Shown here piece by piece: positions 35,109 to 64,000 of a stretch of 64,000 nucleotides of DNA. A program made the translations under genes and the position numbers. Position 1 is the stretch's first letter. The number at the start of each line of letters is the position of its first letter. The DNA is taken from NCBI RefSeq assembly GCF_037975245.1, contig NC_092582.1, forward strand, positions 5,000,001 to 5,064,000, written 5' to 3'. Below the pieces are notes generated by a model. It searched no databases and was not told where the DNA came from. It saw only the letters and a program-made list of their open reading frames with translations. Source of the stretch: Apostichopus japonicus (lineage: Eukaryota; Echinodermata; Holothuroidea; Aspidochirotida; Stichopodidae).

Positions 35109-35290
35109 TCACCCGATACTCATGGCTAGTAGATTAACTACTGTTCATGATCCACAACCGTGCATCAGTAATTACTGTGCCACCAGTAACAGATGTTACA
35201 GTGTTGCGAACACAGCGCAGTAGTATACTGATGCACGGTTGTATATAAAGCATGAACAGTAGTTACTGTACTAGCTATGAGTATCGGGTG
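35109..35290. mobile_element. Foldback MITE, near-complete palindrome
   Basis: Left end CACCCGATACTCATGGCTAG and right end CTAGCTATGAGTATCGGGTG are inverted repeats with one mismatch. The inner AACTACTGTTCATG and CATGAACAGTAGTT match perfectly, and CAACCGTGCATCAGTA faces TACTGATGCACGGTTG. Most of the 182-bp element can fold back. Relatives occur at 2281-2372, 3308-3412 and 21955-22010. Confidence 0.85.
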
Positions 35291-35439
35291 CTGGACTATA
35301 TCCTTTTACATGTTGTCTGCATCTTTACCACAGCGAGACCATATTCTGTTATTAAAAAAAAAATAAACTTGGCAAGACTTGTCAAGTCTTTGGCGGTAAC
35401 AAAATTAAAACGAAATTATTACCCACCTGCTAAACTCCG

Positions 35440-37482
35440 GTCTACTGCGTGGTCCGTTGAGCCTGAATGACCTTAACAGAAGATACAGGATCCATCCATA
35501 ATTAAAAGTATGTTGAGATCCTTCACAATATACGATGATACGAAAAGTTTATAAAACGAAATCAAGGAATGCGGTTCCAATAAAATAAATCGATAGCGGT
35601 CGGATAGGAACGTTAGCCCCAATTCGATGAGAATTATCCGATCGAAAGCTGGTAATAAGGCTCGTCGTGTTGAACCGTCGAAGGGTCGAAAGTCGAAGTG
35701 GTGTAAGTTCGAACTAGCGATACTACAAGGGTTATTGAGGGAGCTATTAGTTGCCCGAAACAGAAGCAGTGTCAAATAATGCCGCTACATAAGCCCCCTT
35801 GCAGATCACTTACCGAATAACAAGAAAGAAAAGAGGAGTGATTGATAAAACAATAAACAACAATAAAATAATATAAGGAAAATCCTTCATCGATATCGTT
35901 CTGGCCATCGGACGTGGCGTCCTGAGCTAGTTACTGTGACCAGAGGGACGGGATCGGCGGAAGTGCCTAAGAAGACGATGTAGTTGGCGGCTATGATAAT
36001 TTAATTGGCGTTACGTCTGTGAGTGGAAGCTGCGCAGAGTGCGTAATTTCATCCTGATCAGTCTACGCTTCTTTGAGCCGGTCAAGCGACACTGTGTCGG
36101 GCTTAGCGTTTATGTCTACCACAAAGGTTTTGTCTCCTCGGGAGATGACTCGGTACGGACCGCGATATGGCGGTCGAAACGGCCGTTTGACGATATCATC
36201 GCGGACCCACACATGCGCACATACCCTCCATATCTGCCTGCAGTTGTGGCGATGATAGGGGCTGCTATACCATTGGATTCCGGATGGTATGCCGTGTTAC
36301 GAATCCGTTTGCTTCCTAACAGCAGGTAAGTAAGAAATAATAAATAGGGTAAGTAAGAAATAAGACCGATTCGAACTGCGCGCCTCTGTCTGTGGTGATG
36401 GTAGCGGGTGTGCCAAACGTTGAAATCCATCGACAGAGAAAGGATATTGAGACCGCTCCGGCGGTGATATTAGGAATGCAAATGGCCTCAGGCCATCTTG
36501 TGAACCGATATTCAATAGTCAGTAAGTATGTATATCCATTGGATGGTGACAATGGTCCTACGACATCAATGTGTACATTAAAGAGCGCATCGGGGCAAGC
36601 GAAAGCACCAACTTGAAGAAGTGTAACGGGGTGCCTGTGCACTTTTGACTTTTGGCAGTCTAGACAATATTTAACCCAGTGTCTCATCTGTTACTAAGCG
36701 TTGAGTCGCGCGTGCATATGCCAGGATGCGATAAACCATGTATGGCGTTAAAGACGGTACGCCGAAAAGGTTTCGGAACGTAAGGTCTCAGTGGTCCGGT
36801 AGATACATCACAGAGTATTGTTTCATCAGAAGAAGGTAAAACAATTTCCTGTAATACGAGTGATGAAGATTCCTGGAGTTCTGAAAGTTTGGGGTCGTCC
36901 GTTTGAGCATGTGCTAATTACGCGTAGTCCAATGGAGTAGAGAAAGGAGCTCTACAACGCGTCTGCGACAACATTATTTTTATCACTTACGTTACGTATG
37001 TCCGTGGTAAATTGGGACACGAAATATAGATGTCTAATTTCTCTAGGCGAATACTTATCAGAGTTCGTGCTCAGTGCATAAGTGAGGGGTTTGTGGTCTG
37101 TGAAAATCGTGTATTGCCGTCCCTCTAATGTGGAGCGGAAAATTTGTAAGCGTTAGATAAATGGCAAGCAGTTCGCGTCCAAATGCACTGTACCTAGATT
37201 CAGTAGCACTTAGCTTTTTGGAGAAGAAAGAGAAAGCTTGCCAAGATCTGTCTCAGTTTAGTGTTGAAGTACGCCTCCGACGGCCGGCCGATACATCCAC
37301 CATGACCGAAATTGGTGAACTGGGATCTGGATAAGTAAGTAGAGTAGCTTGCGCAAGCGCCCTTTTCTAGCTGTAAAAGCTACAGAGGCTTCCTCTGTCC
37401 AAGTCAATGGTGCTGCTGACAGAAACCATAGCCGTATAACGGCTCTGACAGAAACAGTAGCGGTGTCAAATTACGCCGCTAC
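35440..37482 (-). pseudogene. Decayed Ty3/Gypsy LTR retrotransposon
   Basis: Minus-strand pol pieces in the expected order. About 37420-36900: RT end and RNase H, reading PLTWTEEASVAF, then SFFSKKLSATESRYSAFGRE and frames resembling TDHKPLTYAL. About 36760-36316: integrase, with a damaged zinc finger (CLDCQKSKVHRHP) and core HIDVVGPLSPSNGYTYLLTI..RWPEAI..ITTDRGAQFES. 36213-36063: integrase C-terminus RPFRPPYRGPYRVISRGDKT..VDIN..SLDRLKEA-stop. TGTAGCGGC..ATTTGACAC occurs at both edges (minus, from about 37482 and 35793), consistent with LTR starts. gag, protease and most of RT are missing, and stops and small insertions interrupt the rest. The outer LTR boundary near 35440 is uncertain. Confidence 0.85.
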
Positions 37483-38176
37483 AAGTCCGCCTTTATCCCC
37501 CCCCCCCCCGTAAATTCGAACTTCCCCATACTCTCCCCAACCCCGACCCTCCTTCCCACCCATGATGACTCCCTATGATGACATTAAAAAGCTGGAAAGC
37601 TGAATATTCCTATTCGTTTGATACCAGTACTATTGTATAATCCTATGACACCTATTCTGGAGTGTGGATGAATGACACTCGTTCAATGTTGATGATGAAC
37701 TTGATCCTCTCTCATTCAGCATCTTATCAACAAAAGTTCTTCGTTTACGAAATCTAGATTATTCTAGAGGCAATGACGTCATTATGACGCCAGCGCGCCC
37801 CCTCCACCTTCCCCGCCCAACAGCCACGCCACTCTACAGCGCATCCCTTGTTTGCAAACTATACTCGTTACTTCCCTTTATTGGGGCGCAACCGCGTATA
37901 CTTCTGGGGGGGGGGGGATATATCCCCTTCCGCCATATATATATGTATATATGAATTCTCGTAGTACTTTGTACTATGGTATTTTTCACTAGATAAAAAC
38001 CACATCACAAAGTCCATATTCTAACAAGTTCAAACATTGTTAAATTATATTGATCAATGCTCTGTTATGTAACGGCAAATATGTTTTACCGTTTTCCATT
38101 TTTTGCAATGCAGCTACCGTCTGTGACATATTTCACAATAACGTTTGGTTCAAGAGAATCCTGGCGGTGCACGAGT
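37483..38176. other. Intergenic, no gene
   Basis: Poly-C (37499-37509) and poly-G (37907-37918) runs and a short TA run. Nothing else recognised. Confidence 0.5.
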
Positions 38177-38823
38177 CAAGGGCGGCGGAAGCACTTTTAA
38201 TCTGGGGGGCACCGACATTAAAGGGCACTTTGCAGAAATTCGATTGCACTGATGCAGCCTTATATTTAGTAGCCTACCCTTTATAACTCTTATTGTATTA
38301 TCTTATATGCGTATACACATCACTCCATCAAGGCCCCCCCCCCCCCCCCCTCAAAGAAAATATGCAAACTAGTACTGCAATATCCAATGTGCAAATTGGG
38401 AAACAAGTTTTCTTTTGAGACAAAATGAGGTGATATCATGCTTGTTGCTAGTGTAGGAATCTTCCGAATTAGACATTATTTCTTGTTTATATCTTAACAA
38501 TTTTTTTCCATTCGAAATAGCTTTGAGTTTGACCCACAGAAATTCATTAAAAGTCAGGGGCGTAGCAAAGATTTGCAAAGTTGTATGCACGACTATCTGA
38601 GCGGAGCGCCACCATCGGTTGGCGCGGAGCGTACAAGAAAATTGTTGGTTTTACAAACCCCTCAGATGGCCGAAAACGGCCCTTCCCGAGTGTTCATTCT
38701 GGTTCCCTAGCCTCTTGCTAACTTGAGACACCTCAATTTTTTGTAGAAAAAGGGCACATTTTTAACCTGAGGAAAAGTGGGGGGACACGTGCCCCCTGTG
38801 CCCCCCCGGTTCCGCCGCCCTTG
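38177..38823. mobile_element. hAT-like MITE with perfect 8-bp target duplication
   Basis: GCACGAGT at 38169-38176 is repeated at 38824-38831. The 647-bp element begins CAAGGGCGGCGGAA and ends TTCCGCCGCCCTTG, a perfect 14-bp inverted repeat. The interior is non-coding, with a nested module starting CAGGGGCGTAGC at about 38557 that is shared with 19953-21870 and 57796-58019 (GCGCCACCATCGGTTGGCGC). Confidence 0.9.
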
Positions 38824-41800
38824 GCACGAGTGCTACGAAATCAGCAACGAAGAAAAGAGCGAAGTGGAGGGGTGTGTGGGAGGGAGGGGGGGGGGGGTGA
38901 GGGAGTGACTGAAGTTGTTAACAAAAGGTTAATCTCGTATTGTAGTAGTTAGAAGTATTTTAGTATTCTGTATATAATTTATATAAATAAACGTTGTTGG
39001 ATGGCCTCATCTAAATGTTCAGACATCTAGGGCTCCCCAATGAAAGACAGGACGCAAGTGTGAACTTAAAATGGCTGTGAACACGAGAGGTGAAGAATGA
39101 AGAGAGGAATGTGAAGGGGGAGGGGAGTGGGGTAGGGGGATATCACCGGGGCAGATAGAGGGTACATTCTGTTTTATCAAGAATTTATCAGGACCGAAAT
39201 TAGGCGTGGCGCATCAACTTTTAACAGCTGTAACGCAAAAGGTACAAAGGCCGAGGACGCTCCAATTTTGCAGACTTTACTAACTCACCAATATCTACAA
39301 ATGATGCAAAATAGGCATTGGTCGATGTTGGTTTGATCCAGAAAACAAATGTTTTGAGTTACGGATATATGCTACCTAGACCAAATTCACATAGTGTGGA
39401 TGATTGACAGCACGTGATTAGTATTTTCCAGAATCTTGATTGAGGAAATGACAATAGATTTGGTTGGGAGGAACGGACCTCAGTGTGCATGTACAGTTCT
39501 TGTAAAACAAATTAGCAAGTACTCATGATACTACTAACCTACCAATTAGACTTCAATTTCAAACCAAAAGCTCGACTGCACCTCGTTAACTGATACTGAA
39601 CTATGAAAAACTAAAATTGATTTATGTTAATGATGAAACAATAACATACTGATCAAATGACAAATTTTGGTATAACCTTTTTCTCATTCATATCCCTCAA
39701 CGATACCACATCATCCCCTTCAACCCTCCCCTCCCCTGCCCCCCCCCCCCCCGTCCTCTATCACCACTACTGTCATATTCCCATGAAACTATGGAATACG
39801 GTAGGTGTGGGAAAGGGTAAAGAAAATTAGCAACTATTTTTCGAACTCTCCGGCTAATAACGCCAATTTGTTGAGGACCAAATTAATTGGAAAAAATAAA
39901 AAGCTTTAGAAATCCAGAGACTATAATTAGGCACAGTTTTTTTTTTATATTCCATACCATCAGAATTGTAAAAAGTTGCAACCTTCAAAAGTCTATAGTG
40001 AAAGGTACCAGAACAAATTTATGTCCATCGAATAAATTACAAGTAAAGCCAATAATTGCATTTTTAACGTTACGATTTTAGTTTTGGCACAGAAGAGTTT
40101 GTCATTTTTCGTTTCTTGCATTGATGTCACAGCAGCGGACGAAAGGGACCCTCACTTGTGGTATAAATGATAACTTGTGGTGACTGAATTACAGAAGCAT
40201 TGAAATAACTCCATTTCCATAGCAAGTGCCTTAATAGCATAGCAAGTGTCCATAGCAAGTGCCATTTCCATTGCAAGTGTCTTACACTGATAGAAGAGAA
40301 GAAACTAACCCAAGTGTTGTCAACGAACTCAACTCTGACTTTTATTAAGACACAAGTAATGTCCTGCACTTACATTCTGTTAAGTTCTGTGAATTACATT
40401 TACTGTTTCACCCCTGTCTCTGTCAATCCCTCCTCCACCCCCCCCCCCCCACAACCCATTCCTCCCTCTCATGCTATCCAATCCTGCACCATTATCTTAA
40501 GAGTTCAAGTCCTAGCTAATGCAATCAGTTATAAACACACACCATACAACCAATGTACACCATACAGCATTAAAATCAGCTCTTTAAGACTGACAAATCA
40601 CCTCCCATGATGTTATCTTTACCAGGAGAACCAAACATTGGACGCTTTCACAAGAAAAGAGCGGATAAAACATGAAAACCTTTAAGACAGTTAACACCAT
40701 CAGGATAATGAGTATTGCTTAGGGTATGCATGCTTATAGCTTATAAATACACTTAAAAAGGGAAAGAATGATTCTCATAGCTTTTTTTAAGCAGGTAACT
40801 TTAACCATATACTGGCCTAAAATCAATCTACACTAAGAACAACAGGAAGAAAACAAATGCATAAGGAAAGAGGGATTAGTTAAAGTTATTTGTCAACAGG
40901 TCACGTGGGATTTGTGCTGCCGACAAACAACCCCCCCCCCAAAAAAAAAAACAGAATATCGTTAGGATGATACAACAAGAAAATAATGACCAACACAAGC
41001 TAAAACTATAAATTATCATCAAGGTGTAAGGTGTGATACTTTGCATGAAAACAATGTGTCTTTAGATTTGCACAGATCCACAGCTAAATCAGAATGAAAA
41101 GGGGAAAAAAAGGAGAATAGAAACAAAAAGAGAGCAGCTCATTAACTATTAGGTTAATATGTAAATGCCAAAATTACAGCAAATGTTTAAATACTTTCAA
41201 CAAATATCTAAAACTATGTCAGGAAAAGACAAAGGAAAAAAAAAATAAGAAGTTTGGAATGCTTTGTATATAAAAAACAGAAATCCAATATCCCTGAAAA
41301 ACCCTTTTGAGTATTTCTGTATAAAATTTATACAATGTTGTAAAAATTGCAAGGAGCACAGCATTTTAAGTCAATGCATATTCTATGAAAGGATATAAAT
41401 ACATAAAAAGTGGAAGTTTTACACGTTACTTTTTGGATCTAAAAATTCTGAAGATTAAAAAATTGGTTAATTATTTCAATTTCATTACAAGAACTGCATG
41501 ACCAAGATTCGTGGCCATGCCATGTCTGTTATTATTAACTTCTACACAAAGCCACTTGAGTGGTACACTCGATTACCGGCTGAAGTTTGTTTCGCATTAT
41601 AAAATGGTCTTTGAATTCCAAATAATTATTATCTAAATTTATTAAAAATTGATAGGTCTATACAACTATTTATTAATTTGAAATTCATTAAAAATTATTC
41701 CCCTCAAAAACATTTTGGTAACCATGGTAACAATATTCACGACTAACAGAAGATAATACGATTAAAACAACGAAACGGAAAGAAAATAATTAGCTTTACA

Positions 41801-41881
41801 CTACCCCCCTAACCCTCAGAATCCTCCCCTATCCCTCCCCTACCACTGTGACAGGCCTTCTCAATGGTGTGCGTCTGACTG
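38824..41881. other. Intergenic and ODF2 3' flank
   Basis: Poly-G/C runs (38888, 39741, 40439, 40929), a short minisatellite of CATAGCAAGTG units (40205-40285) and AT-rich sequence. TTTATT at 41667-41672 is a possible minus-strand AATAAA for ODF2, about 210 nt past its stop. Confidence 0.45.
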
Positions 41882-60837
<18,956 letters not shown>

Positions 60838-62996
60838 GATTTAATCTAATTTGCCAAAATAAATCAAATAAAAAAGCACTGTGATGGAGATTATCAGTGC
60901 TGTCTAGTGCAACATATCAGTGCTGTTTATACTATCCTCAAAATTTGTGCATGTAACTTGATTCCAATGTTACTGAAAATACCTCTGACCGTCATACAAA
61001 GCAAAAAATGCTAGATCAGATGCTAAAGCAGTGTGACAAATCAATGAATAGTGCCAGTTATGTTCAGGAAGTCTGAAATTTCCAGGCCTGCGGTGCTCTG
61101 AAACAGTACATGCTTGTGATAAGTATGGTGACCGAGCAATTTATCTTCAAAGTACAGTGACCACTGACTCTCTTAATTTTTTCTCACAAAAGATTTATTC
61201 ATACTGTATGAGTTTTAGATCATACTTGCTCATAAGTATGGTTGTTAGGCTTTCCACATGCTTATGACTGTTGTGCCTAGCCTTCTTGTTATGTGAAAAT
61301 TCATTTGATATAAAACTATTCATGTTGTTGTAAATTCATTCTTCAAGAATTCTGTACAATTTACATCACAATTAAATGTTTGGAGAGAGTACTGTATGTT
61401 TGTTTGTATAAGAAATTTGTGAGTATATATAATGTCTAGTTTCTCCAAAATTTCCCAAGGCAAGATGGAACTCATTTTTCACCATGTAAGTACCAACTTA
61501 CCGTAAGCTTCTGTGAAGAAAACCTACATGTAAATTCATACATCCATGTATATGTTTAATTTAAGTTATTATGTGTTGATGTAGACTCATTATCAATTGC
61601 TTATCATCGCATTAGGCTCTACGGTTAGGCTATTTGAAATAGCTTACCTGTAATTACAAGAAGTAATTAGGAAGTGGCTATTCTTACGACTAGTCGTAAC
61701 AACTATTTATAAACTATTCTTACGACATCAGCGAATTCACACCGGTAAAGTAAATAAAGCAACTGTGCATGTACTGTAGTAGGGGTAACCCTAACCCTAA
61801 TCCGGCCTAACCCTAAACGGATATTATTGTTACTCCTGGTCGTAAAAGTAGTACTCCTGGTTGTACAAATAGCCACGTTAAAGCAACTGCACATGCTTAG
61901 TCGGAAATTCTTGTTACGACTAGTCGTAAGAATAGAAGTAAGAGAATAGTAAGTCGTAAGTAATAGAAGTAATGAAGTAAGTAATCATGCAATGTTGTTC
62001 TTAACTCTTCTAAGGCCACTGTAAAGTCAGTTTGCTTTTTAATGTTATGCTGGGTAAAATAATTTTGCAATGTTAAACCTATAGATTGGCTGTATTACTA
62101 CAGTAGTTGTGTGGTACACAACATGCACTTTGGCAAAGTAGTACTAGTAAGTAAGGATCTGATACTATGATAGGACTAGCTTAGCCTGTGTTCCATAACT
62201 TGTTGATATTGACAACCAGGAAGTGACAACAATTGTGATGGTTTCTTAGTAAAGAAGATGAGCATCGGCTAAAATTTCACATTTCAATTCATGAGGTATA
62301 GCCCTCGTGTAACATTATTTGGCTATGCCTATACAGTTTGTATTATTGAGCAAGGTCAAGCCTAATATTCAGTGTTAATCTTACATTACTATGTATCACT
62401 AATTCCTAACAAGTTAGGCCTATAGCCTAAGCATGTTTGGTGGCACTGGTACAGTATTGTCAAGACACCGAGCTAGGATATTTTACTTCAGATGCAGGAC
62501 GAACTTCAGTTCTAAAAAGCGGTCATACCCTTATAGCCTATAATATGGACCTCGATGAACATATAAGATTTGCTCCCCGCATTGCTTGGCTGATCAAAAA
62601 GAAAGGCAATCGAAAAGACGTGTCGTTGTCTAAGAAATGTCAGCTGTTATTCAAAGGCAGAATATTTATTATAGCGTTATTACTACTCACTATCTAGAAA
62701 TGTTTATGTTTCCTTGAGGACAAACCATTCATAGAATGCTGCAATCCAATATAAAGATTTTGATTGGCCAATTATTATGATGTCACTCAACTGGGTGGGA
62801 CTTATTAAATGTGGTACAGCGAAGCATTACCAACGCCATACGCAACCTAGGCTAGTAGGAAAATATTATCTTGTGATCGCATGTTCTCCTTGAGCTAATT
62901 AAATTAATCACATTATGTGAGCATTTTACATAATTGCAGTATTATCGCTTATACAAAAGGCAAAGAGTTTTGGTACCAAAACTTTCAGTTTCAGCC
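60838..62996. promoter_or_regulatory. Spacer between head-to-head ODF2 and STEEP1
   Basis: 2159 bp between the two start codons, holding both 5' UTRs and presumably both promoters. No TATA box can be assigned. A TIR element sits at 61678-61935; nothing else recognised. Confidence 0.6.
61678..61935. mobile_element. Short TIR element with telomere-like TAACCC repeats
   Basis: CTATTCTTACGACTAGTCGT (61678-61697) faces ACGACTAGTCGTAAGAATAG (61916-61935), and the match continues inward to about 25 bp. TTACGACTAGTCGTAA is itself a palindrome. The interior holds TAACCCTAACCCTAA (61786-61800), CCTAACCCTAA (61806-61816) and a direct repeat of TAAAGCAACTG. Non-coding; superfamily unknown. Confidence 0.75.
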
Positions 62997-63117
62997 ATGC
63001 CTAAAGTTGTGACCAGAAGTATCGTCGTTTCTGACAACCGAGAGAAAGAAGAGTACGAAAAGGACAAACCTTTGCAGACTTACTTTTGTATTTGTGGTCA
63101 AATGGTCCTAATTGTTG
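62997..63117 (+). CDS. STEEP1: STEEP1 (CXorf56) first coding exon, gene continues beyond the window
   Basis: STEEP1 is a conserved small protein; in mammals it promotes exit of the innate immune adaptor STING from the endoplasmic reticulum. The exon encodes 40 residues plus one base: [20 protein letters not shown], then [20 protein letters not shown]. Human begins [20 protein letters not shown] and continues with a YYCLCGQMVLVL block, so the match covers the whole exon. The donor G|GTAAGC at 63117/63118 leaves phase 1, consistent with the Asp that follows in human. No second exon was recognised up to 64000. It lies head to head with ODF2. Confidence 0.9.
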
Positions 63118-63617
63118 GTAAGCAAAACTCTGGTTGTAGTCTCTAGTCTTACTGTACGTAGTATTGGATACAACATTAAAATCTTGTTTGCTAAAGGACC
63201 ACCAACTGGTGTACAGCAAAACTCTGGTATGAGAACTCATAACTAGGGACGCAACATATATACATTGTGTGATACTATATTTACAACGGACACTGTATCT
63301 GAAGGAACAAGTTGAGCAGATATAGCCTAGCCTAGTCTGAGTAACATAACATAAGAAGTTAGTGATGTTTTGAAACTTATTTGGTAAAATAACATCTTGT
63401 TGCTTCTGTGTAAAAGAAAAGCAAACTCTTTACAAACACACTTGTGTTGCTGTGGTGAAATTTCCAATATCCACATAATATTTATGTACTACAACTAGTG
63501 AAGGCTACGTTCGCTCTTAACTTACGCCAAAACGAGTTCAAAGAGAATTCCTCGCAGACTACATTCAAGACTTAGCAGTTACATTGTTCGTGTTGGTAAG
63601 TAGTTTGTTACCCAAAA
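63118..63617. other. Presumed STEEP1 intron 1, first part
   Basis: A local duplication of GTAAGCAAAACTCTGGTTG-like sequence (CAGCAAAACTCTGGTATG at about 63211). No other feature. Confidence 0.5.
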
Positions 63618-64000
63618 ATGGCCAACGAAGGGTTTTGTGCAGAGGTAGGTATTTCTCTTAAGAGTGTGAAAGCAGCTCTGTCAGATGACACTGGGGAAGG
63701 GTCGAACTCTGACCTAGTGTTAAATGTGAGGCTGCCTAGCAATCAACTTTCAAATGGTGTAGTGTATGAATTGTGGAAAATGGTGGGCTCATGTAAATGT
63801 ACAAATCAGGTAAGATCTTTCATTAAAGCAGTAGGAAATCATTTCGATTTAAGTGTTGTCGATTGTAAAGAAAAAACTGTTCATTCCCAAGTGTTGAAAG
63901 TTGTCAAAACGAGACGTTCATTAGCAAAGCTGAAGAGCAAAGAAAAGTTGTGTTATTTTTTGCGTCAAGAGTCTGGTATTTGTAAGCCGAAAAGCGAACC
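63618..64000 (+). CDS. Open frame of unknown identity, truncated by the window end
   Basis: Begins ATG at 63618 in a good context (AAAATGG), with an in-frame TAA 21 nt upstream, and stays open for 127 codons to the window edge. It starts MANEGFCAEVGISLKSVKAA, then LSDDTGEGSNSDLV; later lysine-rich (KTRRSLAKLKSKEKLCYFLR). Not recognised; no signal peptide or membrane segment. Its position inside the presumed first intron of STEEP1 suggests either a transposon ORF or a separate single-exon gene. A random frame this long is unlikely at this base composition. Confidence 0.5.
   Translation, partial: MANEGFCAEVGISLKSVKAALSDDTGEGSNSDLVLNVRLPSNQLSNGVVYELWKMVGSCKCTNQVRSFIKAVGNHFDLSVVDCKEKTVHSQVLKVVKTRRSLAKLKSKEKLCYFLRQESGICKPKSE

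Noticed and set aside
62437-62697. 86-codon frame upstream of STEEP1
   Set aside because: No recognisable similarity, no Kozak-type start, sits in the promoter spacer.

Overview
The window is metazoan nuclear DNA: AT-rich, with many short coding exons bounded by GT-AG splice sites, long repeat-filled introns and several kinds of transposable element. Gene content and repeat style (hAT-type MITEs with GGCGTAG-like ends, Gypsy and Penelope-like remnants, long TA and minisatellite arrays) fit a marine invertebrate, most likely a deuterostome such as an echinoderm. The species cannot be fixed from sequence alone. I rebuilt gene models by hand from splice signals, reading phase and recalled family sequences. 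No alignment was run.

Layout. (1) 211-14852, plus strand: a complete 12-coding-exon SLC23-type (nucleobase/ascorbate) transporter, 588 aa. (2) 14853-17846: spacer between convergent genes. (3) 33650-17847, minus strand: a second complete 12-coding-exon SLC23-type transporter, 585 aa. All ten internal exons have exactly the same lengths and phases as in gene 1, so the two are tail-to-tail duplicates. (4) 33651-41881: intergenic, holding a 400-bp ATG/GAT array, a foldback MITE, a decayed Gypsy retrotransposon and a hAT MITE with an 8-bp target duplication. (5) 60837-41882, minus strand: a complete 16-coding-exon ODF2/cenexin gene (850 aa coiled-coil centriole appendage protein). (6) 60838-62996: spacer between head-to-head genes. 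(7) 62997 onward, plus strand: the first coding exon of STEEP1 (CXorf56). A long open frame of unknown identity starts at 63618 and runs off the window.

The two transporters probably share a membrane substrate class, but both depart from the classical family signature motif. ODF2 and STEEP1 are unrelated in function but lie head to head, so they could share a promoter region.

The most notable non-genic items are: a U2-snRNA-headed retroposed element with a 19-bp target duplication (30383-30564); degenerate copies of the 3' ends of ODF2 exons 4, 11 and 12, each keeping a donor-like site; a 39-bp minisatellite with a 20-unit (780-bp) higher-order repeat in an ODF2 intron; a TIR element whose core is a palindromic minisatellite; and two hAT-like MITEs with perfect 8-bp target duplications.
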